NCBI GenBank assembly: GCA_031416415.1
Contig: JANOTP010000062.1
Location: forward strand, 23,918-87,917
Length of the DNA: 64,000 nucleotides
From: JANYCO01 sp031416415
GTDB taxonomy: Bacteria; Bacteroidota; Bacteroidia; Cytophagales; Cytophagaceae
Reading direction: 5' to 3'
Under the pieces are notes generated by a model, which searched no databases, was not told the DNA's origin, and saw only the letters and a program-made list of their open reading frames with translations. The position numbers and the translations under genes were made by a program. Of the stretch, positions 1-9,532 are shown in pieces. Position 1 is the stretch's first letter; each line of letters begins with the position of its first letter.

Positions 1-2174
1 ATATCTACTTTTTTCTCTGCAGGAATCATAATAGAAGCGTCAAAGTTCAAAGGAAGATACAATACAAATGTACTGCCCTTTCCTTCATCACTATTGATAT
101 GAATTTCACCACCTAGAGCATTTGAAAGTTCTCTGCTTATAGATAATCCTAATCCAGTACCTCCGTATTTTCTTTTTGTCGAACCATCTGCTTGCTGGAA
201 CGCTTCAAAAATAATAGTCTGTTTCTCCTTAGAAATACCTATTCCATTATCTGAAACAGTAAATGCAACAATGTTTGGCACACTAGTAAGTTTTGGATTT
301 TTAAATTGAATAGTTGCTTTTTGTTTTTCAATAGACAAGCTTACTCGTCCCTTGTTAGGAGTGAACTTAAAGGCATTAGACAATAAGTTTTTTAAAATTT
401 GATCTAGACGCTGCCGATCTGTAAAAATAGATGTCAATTCGCTTTCGTTTAGATTAATTTTGAAATCAATATCTTTACTTTTTGCAAGTTCTGAAAACAT
501 GGAATTTATTTCCGTCTTAATTTCTCCAAAAGGAACTTCCATGATATCTAACTCCATTTTTCCAGATTCAACTTTGGAAAGATCCAATATCTCATTTATA
601 AGTTTAAGTAAATCAGTTCCTGAATTATATATATTTTTTGAAAACTCAACTTCTTTTTCTCCTAGTACCTTATTTTTATTTTCGGTAAGCAATTGAGACA
701 GTATAAGAATACTGTTAAGCGGGGTGCGGAGTTCGTGCGACATATTAGCAAGAAATTCGGATTTATATTTACTCGTAACCTCTAGCTCACGCGCCTTGGT
801 TTCAATATTCATTTTAGCACCTTCAAGTTTTTCTTTTTGTTCCTCCAACAAATTAGCTTTTTCTTCGAGCTCTTCATTTGTTTGCTGAAGCTCTTCTTGC
901 TGTGCCTTTAACTCAGCTTCAGATTTCTCAAGTAATTCTGTTTTTTCGTGTAGCTCTTCGTTTGATTGTTTTAGCTCTTCTTGTTGCGCTTCTAGTTCTT
1001 CGGCCTGACGTTGTGTCTCTTCCAATAGTTCTTTTAGTTGTGCTCTAGATTGTGCAGCATTAAAGACAATAGCAAGATTTTCTCCTATCATATTTAAAAA
1101 CTGCATATCAAGATCCGAAAATGTTCGGCTAGCTCCAATTTCCAAAACTCCTTTTAGCGCACCGTCTTGCAATAAAGGCAGGATGATAATATTTTTAGGA
1201 GATATATTTCCTAAGCCTGAGTTGATTTTAATATAATCATCAGGTACTTCTGTAAATATGATTGTCTTCTTCTCTTGTGCTGCCTGCCCTACAAGACCTT
1301 CTCCAAGTTTAATAACATTTGCATTTTGCTTTCTAGAATGAAAAGCATAACTACCCGCAAGCGTCAACAATCCATTTTCAAACAAATAAATTACACCTAT
1401 TTGAGCTTTTAAATACGTGCACAGTTGATCAATTACCGCTTTTGCTACTTCTCCAGCGCCTCGCTCTCCTCTTGTTTTTTCGTTTAATTCAAAATTTCCT
1501 GATAACAGCCAATTTTTGTTAGCACTTTCATGTTCCGCTTTTTTTAGTGCCTGAAGGTTGATAGAAATAATAAAGTAAACACCAATAAGCACTGCTCCAA
1601 TAATTAAAAGAAGAATACTAAAAATTAGATTAAAATTATTTGTATCGGCTTCGCTTGCGGCCCTTCTCGCTTTTAACAAATCGTTTTCGATTTGTATTGC
1701 ATCGGCAATTGTCTTCCTTATTGCATCCTGAAGTTTTTTCCCCTCACCGGAGGCTACAATTTCTCTTGCTTGTTCAAAATCTTTTTTGCGAATATCTCTG
1801 AGATTACTTTGATATTGGAGAATCTCGCTTACTTGATTTTTTAGAATTTCAATATTCTTCTGTTGGGTTATATTGTCAACCGTTAACTTTTGTAATTTAT
1901 CAATGTGATCAGAAAGACGTTCTGTAGAGCCATTGTATGGTTCAAGAAAAACTTCATTACCAGTAATAACATAACCTCTAATGCCCGTTTCCGCATCTAC
2001 TGTAGCCGCGAGCGTTTGTTCAAATTCAAACAATACTTCATGAGTATGATTTACCCATTGATTAGTTTCTACAAATTTCGCACTATTTCTAAAAGAAAAA
2101 ATAGCTACTCCTGCAAGAATAATGGCGCAGGCAATAAACCCTGTGAAAATTTTTTGACTTAAGCTCATTTTCAT
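1..2174 (-). CDS. Sensor histidine kinase, CHASE3-GAF-HisKA-HATPase (partial, C-terminus beyond left edge)
   Basis: The frame is open from an ATG at 2172-2174 (a second ATG is two codons on) to the window edge, giving 724 visible residues. Order: TM1 about 9-24; an extracytoplasmic CHASE3-like helical region about 35-170; TM2 about 182-204; a GAF domain about 235-368 with GEGLVGQA and GVLEIG; a Glu/Gln-rich coiled coil about 370-465 (repeats of EELxxQQEEL); HisKA with the H-box SHELRTPLNS near residue 480; then HATPase with an N-box (NLLSNAFKF, near 598), DNGIGI (near 641) and GGTGLGLSIS (near 675). The catalytic core is therefore complete. Coding continues after the ATPase, so receiver domains of a hybrid kinase may follow outside the window. 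It is an inner-membrane sensor with unknown signal. Its GAF and coiled coil closely resemble those of the kinase-less protein at 30761-32389. Confidence 0.93.
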   Translation of the reverse strand, partial: MKMSLSQKIFTGFIACAIILAGVAIFSFRNSAKFVETNQWVNHTHEVLFEFEQTLAATVDAETGIRGYVITGNEVFLEPYNGSTERLSDHIDKLQKLTVDNITQQKNIEILKNQVSEILQYQSNLRDIRKKDFEQAREIVASGEGKKLQDAIRKTIADAIQIENDLLKARRAASEADTNNFNLIFSILLLIIGAVLIGVYFIISINLQALKKAEHESANKNWLLSGNFELNEKTRGERGAGEVAKAVIDQLCTYLKAQIGVIYLFENGLLTLAGSYAFHSRKQNANVIKLGEGLVGQAAQEKKTIIFTEVPDDYIKINSGLGNISPKNIIILPLLQDGALKGVLEIGASRTFSDLDMQFLNMIGENLAIVFNAAQSRAQLKELLEETQRQAEELEAQQEELKQSNEELHEKTELLEKSEAELKAQQEELQQTNEELEEKANLLEEQKEKLEGAKMNIETKARELEVTSKYKSEFLANMSHELRTPLNSILILSQLLTENKNKVLGEKEVEFSKNIYNSGTDLLKLINEILDLSKVESGKMELDIMEVPFGEIKTEINSMFSELAKSKDIDFKINLNESELTSIFTDRQRLDQILKNLLSNAFKFTPNKGRVSLSIEKQKATIQFKNPKLTSVPNIVAFTVSDNGIGISKEKQTIIFEAFQQADGSTKRKYGGTGLGLSISRELSNALGGEIHINSDEGKGSTFVLYLPLNFDASIMIPAEKKVD

Positions 2175-2542
2175 ATTAAAAAATTATTTATACATTTATA
2201 TATAGAGACCAATTTTTATTCTAATTTATCATTTACCTGATTCAAAAATGAAATCATAAAAACTAGATTACCATAAAATTACCATTCAGACATAAATCTT
2301 TAAGGCTTTTTCAATTAGTTAAAATAGTATATTATTGAAGGACAAAAAAGAATTTACAATAGTTCTTTAATTAGTTAGTAAAAACATTAGTATTTTTTTA
2401 TTAATCAGTACGTATTTATACGTACTGATTAATAATCGTTAAGTACATCTTGTATTCTTTATATTAAAAATTAAGCGACGTGTTAAAAAAAATAACTTAT
2501 TTAATACAGCTCTACTTTAAAAAATTGTGTTAGCATTATTAG
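2175..2542. other. AT-rich intergenic region, 368 bp
   Basis: It separates the kinase start from the end of a small hypothetical gene. I see no ORF or RNA gene. Its only clear structure is the long palindrome at 2398-2435. It should hold the promoter of the kinase, but no clear TAnnTTTG element was found. Confidence 0.5.
2398..2435. repeat. Perfect 17-bp inverted repeat with 4-bp centre
   Basis: The arms 2398-2414 and 2419-2435 are perfectly complementary around the centre TTTA; the core of the left arm reads AATCAGTACGTA. Neither strand has a T-tract after the hairpin, so a classical terminator is unlikely. It may be an operator or a processed hairpin. Confidence 0.75.
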
Positions 2543-2950
2543 CTACTCCTTAATAAGCATCCTTACCCGTTGTTTCAATTTTTGATTTATCTTTGTATTT
2601 GAAAGTGCTACTTTTAAAAGAGCTTTTATTTCTTCGTTTATGTCTTTTATGTCGATCCAATTTATAACTAACTCACTCCAATAAGCACTAACGGAAAGCC
2701 CACAAACAAACAACTCTCTTTTTAACTTATATATTTTATCACTTTCAATCTTTCCTCTCATCATGTAATCAAATTGCATTCTGTCTGTTTCTAACACAGT
2801 CAACAAAACAAAATAATCTTTTGGTTCTTTTAGAACTGTAAGTCTAGAGGAAGATTCTACTACCATTTGTCCTTGGTTGTCGATTCCTATAGTTCTTGCA
2901 GGATTGTCTCCAATTCGGTAAGTATAAATTTTCATCCAGGAATTGCTCAT
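2543..2950 (-). CDS. Hypothetical protein, 135 aa
   Basis: I do not recognise a family. The product is soluble, with no signal peptide or membrane segment. The N-terminal half looks beta-rich (KIYTYRIGD, GQMVVESS) and the C-terminal half helical and basic, ending KQRVRMLIKE. The start could also be the internal Met at residue 6 (MKIYTYRIGD). It stands alone between the sensor kinase and the SprB-repeat gene, transcribed in the same direction as both. Confidence 0.6.
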   Translation of the reverse strand: MSNSWMKIYTYRIGDNPARTIGIDNQGQMVVESSSRLTVLKEPKDYFVLLTVLETDRMQFDYMMRGKIESDKIYKLKRELFVCGLSVSAYWSELVINWIDIKDINEEIKALLKVALSNTKINQKLKQRVRMLIKE

Positions 2951-3157
2951 TGCATTGGAGTTTAGCGTTTGGATTGGTTTAACTAATATAATAAATAAAA
3001 TGTCAGTCTTGCTACTTTAATAATCCAATCCATGATTTACTAAACAATATTATATAGAATATTTAAATAGGTCTATTACTTGCTATAAAAAATAAGAGCC
3101 GATTTCTAATTTTCTGTTGACGTGGAGAAATGTTCAAAGAGCAAGAAATTAATAAAA

Positions 3158-3199
3158 TAAATAAAAAAAAGCGGGCTGTAGTAAACTACAGGACCCGCC
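3158..3199 (-). terminator. Rho-independent terminator of the hypothetical T9SS gene
   Basis: A GC-rich hairpin at 3171-3198 (GCGGG-CTGTAGT paired with ACTACAG-GA-CCCGC, small bulge) is followed on the minus strand by a T-rich tract that reads as A8 at 3163-3170 on the plus strand. Confidence 0.8.
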
Positions 3200-3224
3200 T
3201 TCTACTTATCTACCTTAAAACTAT

Positions 3225-5846
3225 TTATTCAACAATCAATTTTCCAGAATAGAAATTTCCATCCTTACCGATCGCTTTATAAAAATACATACCTCTTGAA
3301 ATATTAAAGGTCAAACGAATTTCCTTTTGCTCATTTACCTTCTGATTTAATACTACTAGGCCTCCGCTATTCATAAATTGTATTGATACTATATCTTTCT
3401 CAAAAACAAAATCAGTATACTCTTTCGCGGGGTTTGGGAAAACATTTCCAGCACTACTAGCTTTCTTATCTATCGTTCCATCTATTAGAAAAGAAATAAT
3501 ATTTGTGGTAGTATTGGTAACGATGGGTTCATTAAAATCAAAATATATTTCCGCTTTATTTTTGATTTCTGTACCTAATGCTAGATTCGCTTTTCTTTTG
3601 ATTTTAAATGTCACAAAACCATGACTTGCTTTTTCGTTCCTCGCACTATCCGCCAAATTAATATTCTCGAATGCAAATTGGAGAACGCGTTTTTCAAGTT
3701 GTTGAAACTTGAATTTATGACTTGCTGAAATGTCTGTTATAGTTGAGATGTCTAAATTTTCTTCCAAAGTATCTCTCACAATTACCAACTCTGCTGGATA
3801 GGTTCCCGTATTTTGAAAACGAATTGAATAGGTGAGATCAACTTCTGCTTGGCTGATTTCAGCCCTTGGCGTTACCCTTAAATCGTTTGGATCATAAGAG
3901 CCAATAACTGTAAATGGATGATTATCAAAATTATTTAATGGTGAGGGATCAACCGCTCCAATATCGGCGGTTATTGCATGAGTAAAAGTACTTCCCAAAA
4001 CTACCGTGGCAGGAAGGTGACAACTAATTTTTACGGATCTTACCTCACCTAAAAGTAAGGTAGAATAATTAAAACGTAGTGTTCTTGTTGCAGGATTATA
4101 ATAATCTGCAGCAGGTACAGAAGATACAAAAGTTTCGAGCGATGAATAAATTACCTCTATAAATCCATCTGAAAAAACTGTCCCATTGTTTTTATAAAAA
4201 ACAGAATACGTATAATCAAAACCTGGTCTAGGGGGTGAACTTATACTTGGATAAAGCAGTTTTACATCTTCATACAAAGAAGAGGGGTTCATTGCAAAAT
4301 CTTTATTAGGGTAACTTACACCCCCCGTCGGTATTGTTATAGTGTGAACCTCTCCTACAAGACAGCTTGGAGTCCTAATGTCATCTGCTATTTTATTTAA
4401 TGTATAAGTATCTGGTAAAACATATCGTATAGAATAATTTCCATCATTCCCAGAAAGAGCATACCAATCTGCGAGGTCATTATTTGGCAATAAAGCCCTT
4501 GAATGGACGGTTTCATTCACAATAGGATATTCACCCATATCTTGTACACAATTTCCATTATTGTCTTGAAAAATATTTCCCGAAATATTGGCACCACAAT
4601 TACCATTAATCCCAATTAGAGTCCAAGCACTAGACTTGCATCCATTTACATCTGTCACCTCAATCGATTTGTAGCCATATCCAATATTACTTATTAAGGG
4701 TGTTGTTGCTCCTCCATCCCATTTATAAGTATATGGAGCTACGCCACCAAAGGGATTAGCCAAAACGCTACCACTTATATTATCGCAATCGGTGGGTGTT
4801 GAAGTAAATGAGATCTGTACGGGAGAAAAGTTATCTATAAAGACGTTTGACTTTATTACACAATTAATATTGTCTGTAATTTTTACCGAATAATTTCCAT
4901 ATGAAAGCCCAGTTCTTGAAAGTGTTGTAGATCCATCTTCCCACAGCACAGCATAGGGTGCATAGCCGCCAGTAATGTTTATTGTAACAGCCCCAATTGA
5001 AGCATCACATACATCTTGGGTAATAGAATTAGTTATTGAAAGACCTGTAGCATTAAGATCTACAAATTCCCATACAGAACCCTTACAGCCATTTGCATCT
5101 GTGAAAATAACATTATAATAACCAGACTTCAATGCAGTAGCAGTTGGTGTGACTTGCACAGGCGTAGTATTCCATAAATAAGTATAAGGCGCTATACCAC
5201 TCGTCGGATTAATAGTTATTGTTCCATTATTTAAGGGGCAGTCTTCAGGAGTTTTTGTATTGTTGGAAGTCAAGGTAAAAAGAACATTTACTTTCTCAGA
5301 GCCTATAGTAGAGGAATAGTCAGTTGTAATTGAATTATAAAAGTAGGCTTTGCATCCGTTTGCATCTTGAGCTTCCACTTGCAATGTTGTATTCCCTACT
5401 ATATTGGTGACTGTTTGAGTTGTAGCACCGGTAGACCAAAGAAACGTAAAAGGAGCAAGACCGCCTTGTACTATAGTTACATTTGCCGTTCCATTTGCTA
5501 CTTGGCAACTAGCGGAATTGGAGGTTATGTAGGCTTTAATACCATTACTAAGTGTAATCGTATCGATTTTGAAATCATTGTTCGCATCAGTCACTTTTAT
5601 GGTATAAAATTCTGGAGTAAGCCCAGATACAGAAGCTGTAGTATTAAAGGATATAGCTGAAACTCCTTGTTTCCACTCATAAGTGTAAGGAGCTACTCCT
5701 CCCGTAGGAGCTACTGATACCGACCCGTCGCTATTGTTGCAAGTAGGATTGGAAAAGGTTAGGTTAGTTACAATGGCAGATTGTGCCTTTAGTTGACAGG
5801 CTAAACAGACAAATGCAAATAGAAAAATTATTTTTTTTGTTTTCAT
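3225..5846 (-). CDS. Secreted SprB-repeat protein with T9SS C-terminal sorting domain, 873 aa
   Basis: A signal peptide (about 1-21, ending CQLKAQ) is followed by five SprB-type repeats over about 23-415. Each has a conserved Cys, a G(G/I)xAPYTYxW core and ends near VTDANGCK. Next come a carboxypeptidase-regulatory/SdrD-like domain about 418-520 (NISGNIFQDNNGNC, GNYSIRYVLP) and a DUF11-like region about 640-790 with the YDPNDLRV and RFQNTGTYPA hallmarks and IYFDFNEPIVTN. The last about 70 residues form a type A T9SS sorting domain (NVFPNPA, GMYFYK, GKLIVE). It is probably exported across the outer membrane by the type IX system and anchored or released at the surface. SprB repeats are known from a gliding adhesin of Flavobacterium, so adhesion is a reasonable guess. 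The gene is monocistronic with its own terminator. Confidence 0.9.
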   Translation of the reverse strand: MKTKKIIFLFAFVCLACQLKAQSAIVTNLTFSNPTCNNSDGSVSVAPTGGVAPYTYEWKQGVSAISFNTTASVSGLTPEFYTIKVTDANNDFKIDTITLSNGIKAYITSNSASCQVANGTANVTIVQGGLAPFTFLWSTGATTQTVTNIVGNTTLQVEAQDANGCKAYFYNSITTDYSSTIGSEKVNVLFTLTSNNTKTPEDCPLNNGTITINPTSGIAPYTYLWNTTPVQVTPTATALKSGYYNVIFTDANGCKGSVWEFVDLNATGLSITNSITQDVCDASIGAVTINITGGYAPYAVLWEDGSTTLSRTGLSYGNYSVKITDNINCVIKSNVFIDNFSPVQISFTSTPTDCDNISGSVLANPFGGVAPYTYKWDGGATTPLISNIGYGYKSIEVTDVNGCKSSAWTLIGINGNCGANISGNIFQDNNGNCVQDMGEYPIVNETVHSRALLPNNDLADWYALSGNDGNYSIRYVLPDTYTLNKIADDIRTPSCLVGEVHTITIPTGGVSYPNKDFAMNPSSLYEDVKLLYPSISSPPRPGFDYTYSVFYKNNGTVFSDGFIEVIYSSLETFVSSVPAADYYNPATRTLRFNYSTLLLGEVRSVKISCHLPATVVLGSTFTHAITADIGAVDPSPLNNFDNHPFTVIGSYDPNDLRVTPRAEISQAEVDLTYSIRFQNTGTYPAELVIVRDTLEENLDISTITDISASHKFKFQQLEKRVLQFAFENINLADSARNEKASHGFVTFKIKRKANLALGTEIKNKAEIYFDFNEPIVTNTTTNIISFLIDGTIDKKASSAGNVFPNPAKEYTDFVFEKDIVSIQFMNSGGLVVLNQKVNEQKEIRLTFNISRGMYFYKAIGKDGNFYSGKLIVE

Positions 5847-6070
5847 AAAAGGAAAAAAGAGTTAAAAGATTAAAATTCAGCAAAAGTCGCATATAGATTT
5901 AAGGCTTTCATGAAAGACAGGGGTACTTGTAAAGCGTTACAACAAAATATTCATTTTACTTTTTTCTTATATATAAAAACCTTTTGTTTTTAAGAGCATT
6001 ATTAAAAATACGTTGGCAGTAGGAATATTTCACAAGTATATCTACTATTTGACAGCAAGAAAAAAGTTTA

Positions 6071-6104
6071 ACCAAAAAAAGGGCGAAATAAATTTCGCCC
6101 TTTT
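6071..6104. terminator. Hairpin terminator after the TPR gene
   Basis: The perfect stem GGGCGAAAT/ATTTCGCCC at 6081-6100 is flanked by A7 at 6074-6080 and TTTT at 6101-6104. It can therefore act on either strand; it lies just after the minus-strand TPR gene. Confidence 0.85.
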
Positions 6105-6124
6105 ACTATTCTGTTTTTTAATAA

Positions 6125-6847
6125 TTATTCTTTCATTGTCTCTGCACGTGCCTTGTATTTACGAGCATCGTTATATTCTGAAGATTTACTATAATTATCT
6201 ATTATTTTTCCATAGGCACTCGCTGCACCATCAAAGTCCTTGTTAATTTCATAAGCCATTCCAAGTTTTAATAAATAACGAGGTGTAAAAAACTCGTTTG
6301 GCTCATACGCTGAAGCTTTTTCATAATAAGAGATCGCATTATCATTATCTTTTAATTCAATATATGCATCTCCAATTAATGAATACGCTCTCGCCTGAAC
6401 AAGAAGATCACCTGCATTGAATTTTTTCAAGTACTCAATAGCGTCTTCGTATTTTCCTTTTTTCAAATAAATTGCTCCGATGTAAAAATTACAAAGTGTC
6501 GCCGATTTTGAAAAATTATATTCATCCGCAATATCAATGAATCCTCTATTTACTTTGTCGCCATTTAACGCTAAGTCAAAAGAATCGCGTTGAAAATGAT
6601 TTTCAGCAATAAACATTTCTTTTTGCGCTTCCTCGTCTTGGCTATTTGCTAAGTAAGTATACCCAACAAAACCAGCACCAGCCAATACTATTACACCTAA
6701 TACTATAAATAAGATCTTTTTGTTTTTATCAAAAAAACTTTCAAAATCAATTTTGGAAGCTGTTTCAGAAGAATTTACTTTAGTTTTTGTATCCTGAACA
6801 GGCACCTCGAGCACGTCGGCTGTCTTGTTCTCTTTATTTTTTGCCAT
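6125..6847 (-). CDS. Tetratricopeptide-repeat membrane protein, 240 aa
   Basis: A charged cytoplasmic N-terminus (about 1-43) is followed by one membrane helix about 46-68 (ILFIVLGVIVLAGAGFVGYT). The periplasmic part carries several TPR motifs, for example KGKYEDAIEYLKKFNAGD, DNDNAISYYEKASAYEP and KDFDGAASAYGKIIDNY. This layout matches the YfgM-like/Tol-Pal-type TPR proteins common in Bacteroidota, which probably scaffold envelope complexes; no specific partner can be read here. It has a good -7 box at 6875-6882 and its own terminator. Confidence 0.85.
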   Translation of the reverse strand: MAKNKENKTADVLEVPVQDTKTKVNSSETASKIDFESFFDKNKKILFIVLGVIVLAGAGFVGYTYLANSQDEEAQKEMFIAENHFQRDSFDLALNGDKVNRGFIDIADEYNFSKSATLCNFYIGAIYLKKGKYEDAIEYLKKFNAGDLLVQARAYSLIGDAYIELKDNDNAISYYEKASAYEPNEFFTPRYLLKLGMAYEINKDFDGAASAYGKIIDNYSKSSEYNDARKYKARAETMKE

Positions 6848-6874
6848 TACTATGTATTATAATTATTTGGGTTG

Positions 6875-6882
6875 CAAAGATA
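6875..6882 (-). promoter_or_regulatory. Bacteroidota -7 element for the TPR gene
   Basis: The minus strand reads TATCTTTG, an exact match to TAnnTTTG, 27 bases before the ATG. No convincing -33 TTTG was found. The same octamer occurs at 10562 and 42070. Confidence 0.6.
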
Positions 6883-6920
6883 TGAAAAATAAAACCGGGA
6901 ATAAAAGTATTTTTATGTTT

Positions 6921-6969
6921 AAGCCTTCAAGGGTTAATTTACAACTCTATTGTAAGTCCTTGAAGGCTT
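6921..6969. terminator. Long inverted repeat, probable terminator of pdhA
   Basis: The 12-bp arms AAGCCTTCAAGG (6921-6932) and CCTTGAAGGCTT (6958-6969) are perfect, with an inner pairing of TTACAA and TTGTAA. On the minus strand the sequence after the stem is AT-rich but has no pure T-run, so termination efficiency is uncertain. Confidence 0.6.
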
Positions 6970-7000
6970 ATTAACTACTTTTCTCCAAGTTTAATAAGAA

Positions 7001-8032
7001 TTAATCATTGTTGTAGGGATAATCTTCTTGTACGTAAACATCTTTATATGCTTCGTCCGGGGAAGGGTAGGGAGAATCTTCTGCAAACTTCACCGAAGCT
7101 TCTACCTCTTCCTTAATTTTTTTGTCAATGGCTTCTAAGTCAGCCTCTGTGGCATATTTATTAGCCAAAATTACGGCCCTAACTTGTTCTATTGGATCTT
7201 TCGCCTTGTATTCCTCAAGCTCTTCTTTGGTTCTATATTTGGCAGGATCAGACATTGAATGTCCTTTGTAACGATATGTTCTAAACTCTAATAAAGTAGG
7301 TCCGTCTCCTTTTCTAGCTCTTTCTGCAGCTTTTTCTACAGATAAGTGAACTGCTTCACAACTCATTCCGTCCACTGGTTCAGATGGGATATCATATGCT
7401 TCGCCTAATGTATACAATTGAGTAACGTTAGAAGTCCTTTTTACGGAAGTACCCATTGCGTATCCGTTGTTTTCAATTACGAAGATAACAGGTAGTTTCC
7501 AGGTCATAGCCATGTTAAGTGCTTCGTGAAAAGCTCCTTGACGTACGGCACCATCTCCCATGAAACAGATACAAAGATTTTTAGTTTTATTAAATTTTTC
7601 TGCAAAAGCAAGTCCTGCACCTAGCGGAATTTGTCCGCCCACGATACCATGACCACCTATAAAATTAACAGATTTGTCAAAGATGTGCATTGAACCACCT
7701 TTCCCTTTCGAGCAACCTGTTATTTTGCCATAAAGCTCTGCCATGATAACATTGGCTGAAGTTCCTAATGCTAGTGGAAATCCATGGTCACGATAGGAAG
7801 TAAGCCATTTGTCGTCTTTTTGCAGTGCTGTTACAGCACCTAACGCGCAGGCTTCCTGACCTATATATAAGTGACAAAAGCCTTTGATCTTCTGTTGGCC
7901 ATACAACTGACCTGACTTTTCTTCAAATTTTCTAATTAAAACCATCTTCTCGTACCAAGTAAGGTAGGTTTCTTTGCTAAATTTGGAAGAGGCATTTACT
8001 TTTGCCTTTGGTGTTTCTTTTACGCTTGCCAT
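7001..8032 (-). CDS. pdhA: Pyruvate dehydrogenase E1 component, alpha subunit
   Basis: With E1-beta it decarboxylates pyruvate with thiamine diphosphate and reductively acetylates lipoyl-E2. The ThDP motif is clear (GDGAVRQG to ENNGYAMG), as is the conserved loop YRYKGHSMSDPAKYR. The substrate-channel region EKSGQLYGQQKIKGF also fits. I chose the start MASVKETPKAK at 8032 rather than the upstream in-frame ATG at 8056. That makes 343 residues, leaves the -7 box upstream and matches the usual family length. E1-beta is not adjacent, so the complex is encoded at more than one locus. It diverges from recF across 44 bp. Confidence 0.93.
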   Translation of the reverse strand: MASVKETPKAKVNASSKFSKETYLTWYEKMVLIRKFEEKSGQLYGQQKIKGFCHLYIGQEACALGAVTALQKDDKWLTSYRDHGFPLALGTSANVIMAELYGKITGCSKGKGGSMHIFDKSVNFIGGHGIVGGQIPLGAGLAFAEKFNKTKNLCICFMGDGAVRQGAFHEALNMAMTWKLPVIFVIENNGYAMGTSVKRTSNVTQLYTLGEAYDIPSEPVDGMSCEAVHLSVEKAAERARKGDGPTLLEFRTYRYKGHSMSDPAKYRTKEELEEYKAKDPIEQVRAVILANKYATEADLEAIDKKIKEEVEASVKFAEDSPYPSPDEAYKDVYVQEDYPYNND

Positions 8033-8053
8033 ATATTTCCTATAAAAAGAAGT

Positions 8054-8088
8054 CAAAAATAAGTAATTTTAATTTAATGTACATCAAA
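8054..8088 (-). promoter_or_regulatory. Predicted pdhA promoter
   Basis: The minus strand has TATTTTTG (8054-8061), an exact TAnnTTTG. TTTG at 8085-8088 lies 23 bp upstream, at the long end of the -33 spacing and inside recF. The pdhA ATG follows 21 bases after the -7 box. Confidence 0.5.
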
Positions 8089-9189
8089 AAGATAAATTTA
8101 ATAAATTTTAAAAACTATATAGAAACAGATCTAAGCTTTTCTTCGCAAATTAATATTTTCACTGGGCAAAATGGATCGGGCAAAACTAACCTTTTGGATG
8201 CTATTTATTGTCTCTCCCTCACTAAGAGCGCTTTTAGCTCTAGTGAAATCAATTCTATAAGACACAACGAAAGCTTTTTCTCTATTTTGGGACAGTTTTA
8301 TAAAAATGAAAAAGACTTTGCTGTTCAATACGATTTGGCTGGGCAGAAGAAAACCTTTCGTCTCGACAAAAATCCTTATGATAAATTAAGCGAACATATT
8401 GGTGCTTTCCCTGTAGTCTTAGTAACTCCAAATGACACCGATGTGATTAGAGAGGGAAGTGAAGAACGGAGAAAGTTTTTCGATGCCATTCTTTCACAAT
8501 TAGACAACCTATACCTTTCCGAACTAATCCGTCACAACATAATTCTAAAGCAACGCAACAGCCTTTTAAAACAGTTTGCCGAAAGAAATAGTCTGGATAA
8601 AGAACTTGTTGACTCTTATGATTTTCAACTGTTGAAATCAGGAAAAACGATCTACGAAAAGCGAAAGGCGTTTATTGAAGAATTCATTCCAATATTTAAA
8701 AAACACTATCTTAACCTTTCTCAAGAAAAAGAACTTCCCGAACTCGTTTACGAATCACAGCGTCATGAAATAGATTTCGAACAGCGATTTTTTCAAAATC
8801 TAAAAAAGGACATCCTCCTACAACGCACAGGAATGGGCATACATAAAGATGATTATGGATTTATGCTTAGTGGATATGCTGTAAAAGGGTATGGTTCGCA
8901 AGGACAACAAAAATCATTTGTCATTGCACTAAAGCTTGCCCATTTTGATATTATTAAACAAAAGAAGGGTCTAAAGCCAATTCTCCTTTTAGATGATATT
9001 TTTGACAAACTAGACGATGAACGAATTGGGAAATTAATGGAGATGGTGGCACAGGATGCTTTCGGTCAATTGTTTATAACGGATGCCAGACCAGAACGTA
9101 CTGAAAAAATATTCGAAAATATTCGTACTGAAATCCGTATCTTTAAGATCGAAAACGGCGTAGTTTCGTCAGAAAAACAGCTTTCATGA
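8077..9189 (+). CDS. recF: DNA replication/repair ATPase RecF
   Basis: RecF is an SMC-like ABC ATPase that loads RecA at gapped DNA with RecO and RecR. The Walker A (GQNGSGKT, residues 30-37), the ABC-type signature region (GYGSQGQQKS, near 275) and the Walker B/D-loop (ILLLDDIFDKLD, near 302) are all present. The ATG at 8077 (MYIKKINLINFKNY) begins the canonical N-terminus. An in-frame ATG at 8002 would extend the protein into the pdhA coding region and is unlikely. The result is 370 aa, the normal length. The stop overlaps the start of the next gene (ATGA), so the two are translationally coupled. Confidence 0.97.
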   Translation: MYIKKINLINFKNYIETDLSFSSQINIFTGQNGSGKTNLLDAIYCLSLTKSAFSSSEINSIRHNESFFSILGQFYKNEKDFAVQYDLAGQKKTFRLDKNPYDKLSEHIGAFPVVLVTPNDTDVIREGSEERRKFFDAILSQLDNLYLSELIRHNIILKQRNSLLKQFAERNSLDKELVDSYDFQLLKSGKTIYEKRKAFIEEFIPIFKKHYLNLSQEKELPELVYESQRHEIDFEQRFFQNLKKDILLQRTGMGIHKDDYGFMLSGYAVKGYGSQGQQKSFVIALKLAHFDIIKQKKGLKPILLLDDIFDKLDDERIGKLMEMVAQDAFGQLFITDARPERTEKIFENIRTEIRIFKIENGVVSSEKQLS

Positions 9190-9497
9190 AAAAGAATTTT
9201 TACAATAAACGAAAGGCAGATATTTCACCTTTAAAAGAAGCCATTGACGAGATGTTGAAGGCTTATAAAATAAAGGGGAAAGTAAACGAAACGCAAATTA
9301 TCGAATCTTGGGAAAAATTGATGGGGAAATCTATTGCAGCCCGCACTACTGAACTAAAATTTCGTTATAGAAAATTATATATCACCTTAAACTCTGCACC
9401 ACTACGTCAAGAATTAGCGATGTCTAAATCAAAAATGATAGAGTTGTTAAATAAAGACTTTGCTGAAAAGGTGGTGGAGGATATTATTTTTTTATAA
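9186..9497 (+). CDS. DciA-like DUF721 protein, 103 aa
   Basis: This small basic protein has the DUF721 pattern: an N-terminal helix (LKEAIDEMLKAYKIKGK), ESWEKLMGKSIAARTT, a central LKFRYRKLYITLNSAPLRQEL and a C-terminal VVEDIIFL. DUF721 proteins related to DciA are thought to be ancestral loaders of the replicative helicase DnaB. The direct coupling to recF by a 4-base overlap fits a replication or repair role. The exact function in Bacteroidota is inferred from family and context. Confidence 0.85.
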   Translation: MKKNFYNKRKADISPLKEAIDEMLKAYKIKGKVNETQIIESWEKLMGKSIAARTTELKFRYRKLYITLNSAPLRQELAMSKSKMIELLNKDFAEKVVEDIIFL

Positions 9498-9532
9498 AAG
9501 ATGCGATTATGCTTAAAGAATTTTAACTACAA

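Noticed and set aside
2398..2435. The palindrome as a rho-independent terminator
   Set aside because: Neither strand has a T-tract directly after the stem.
6013..6246. A 77-aa plus-strand frame across the TPR terminator
   Set aside because: It runs through the hairpin terminator and into the antisense of the TPR gene.
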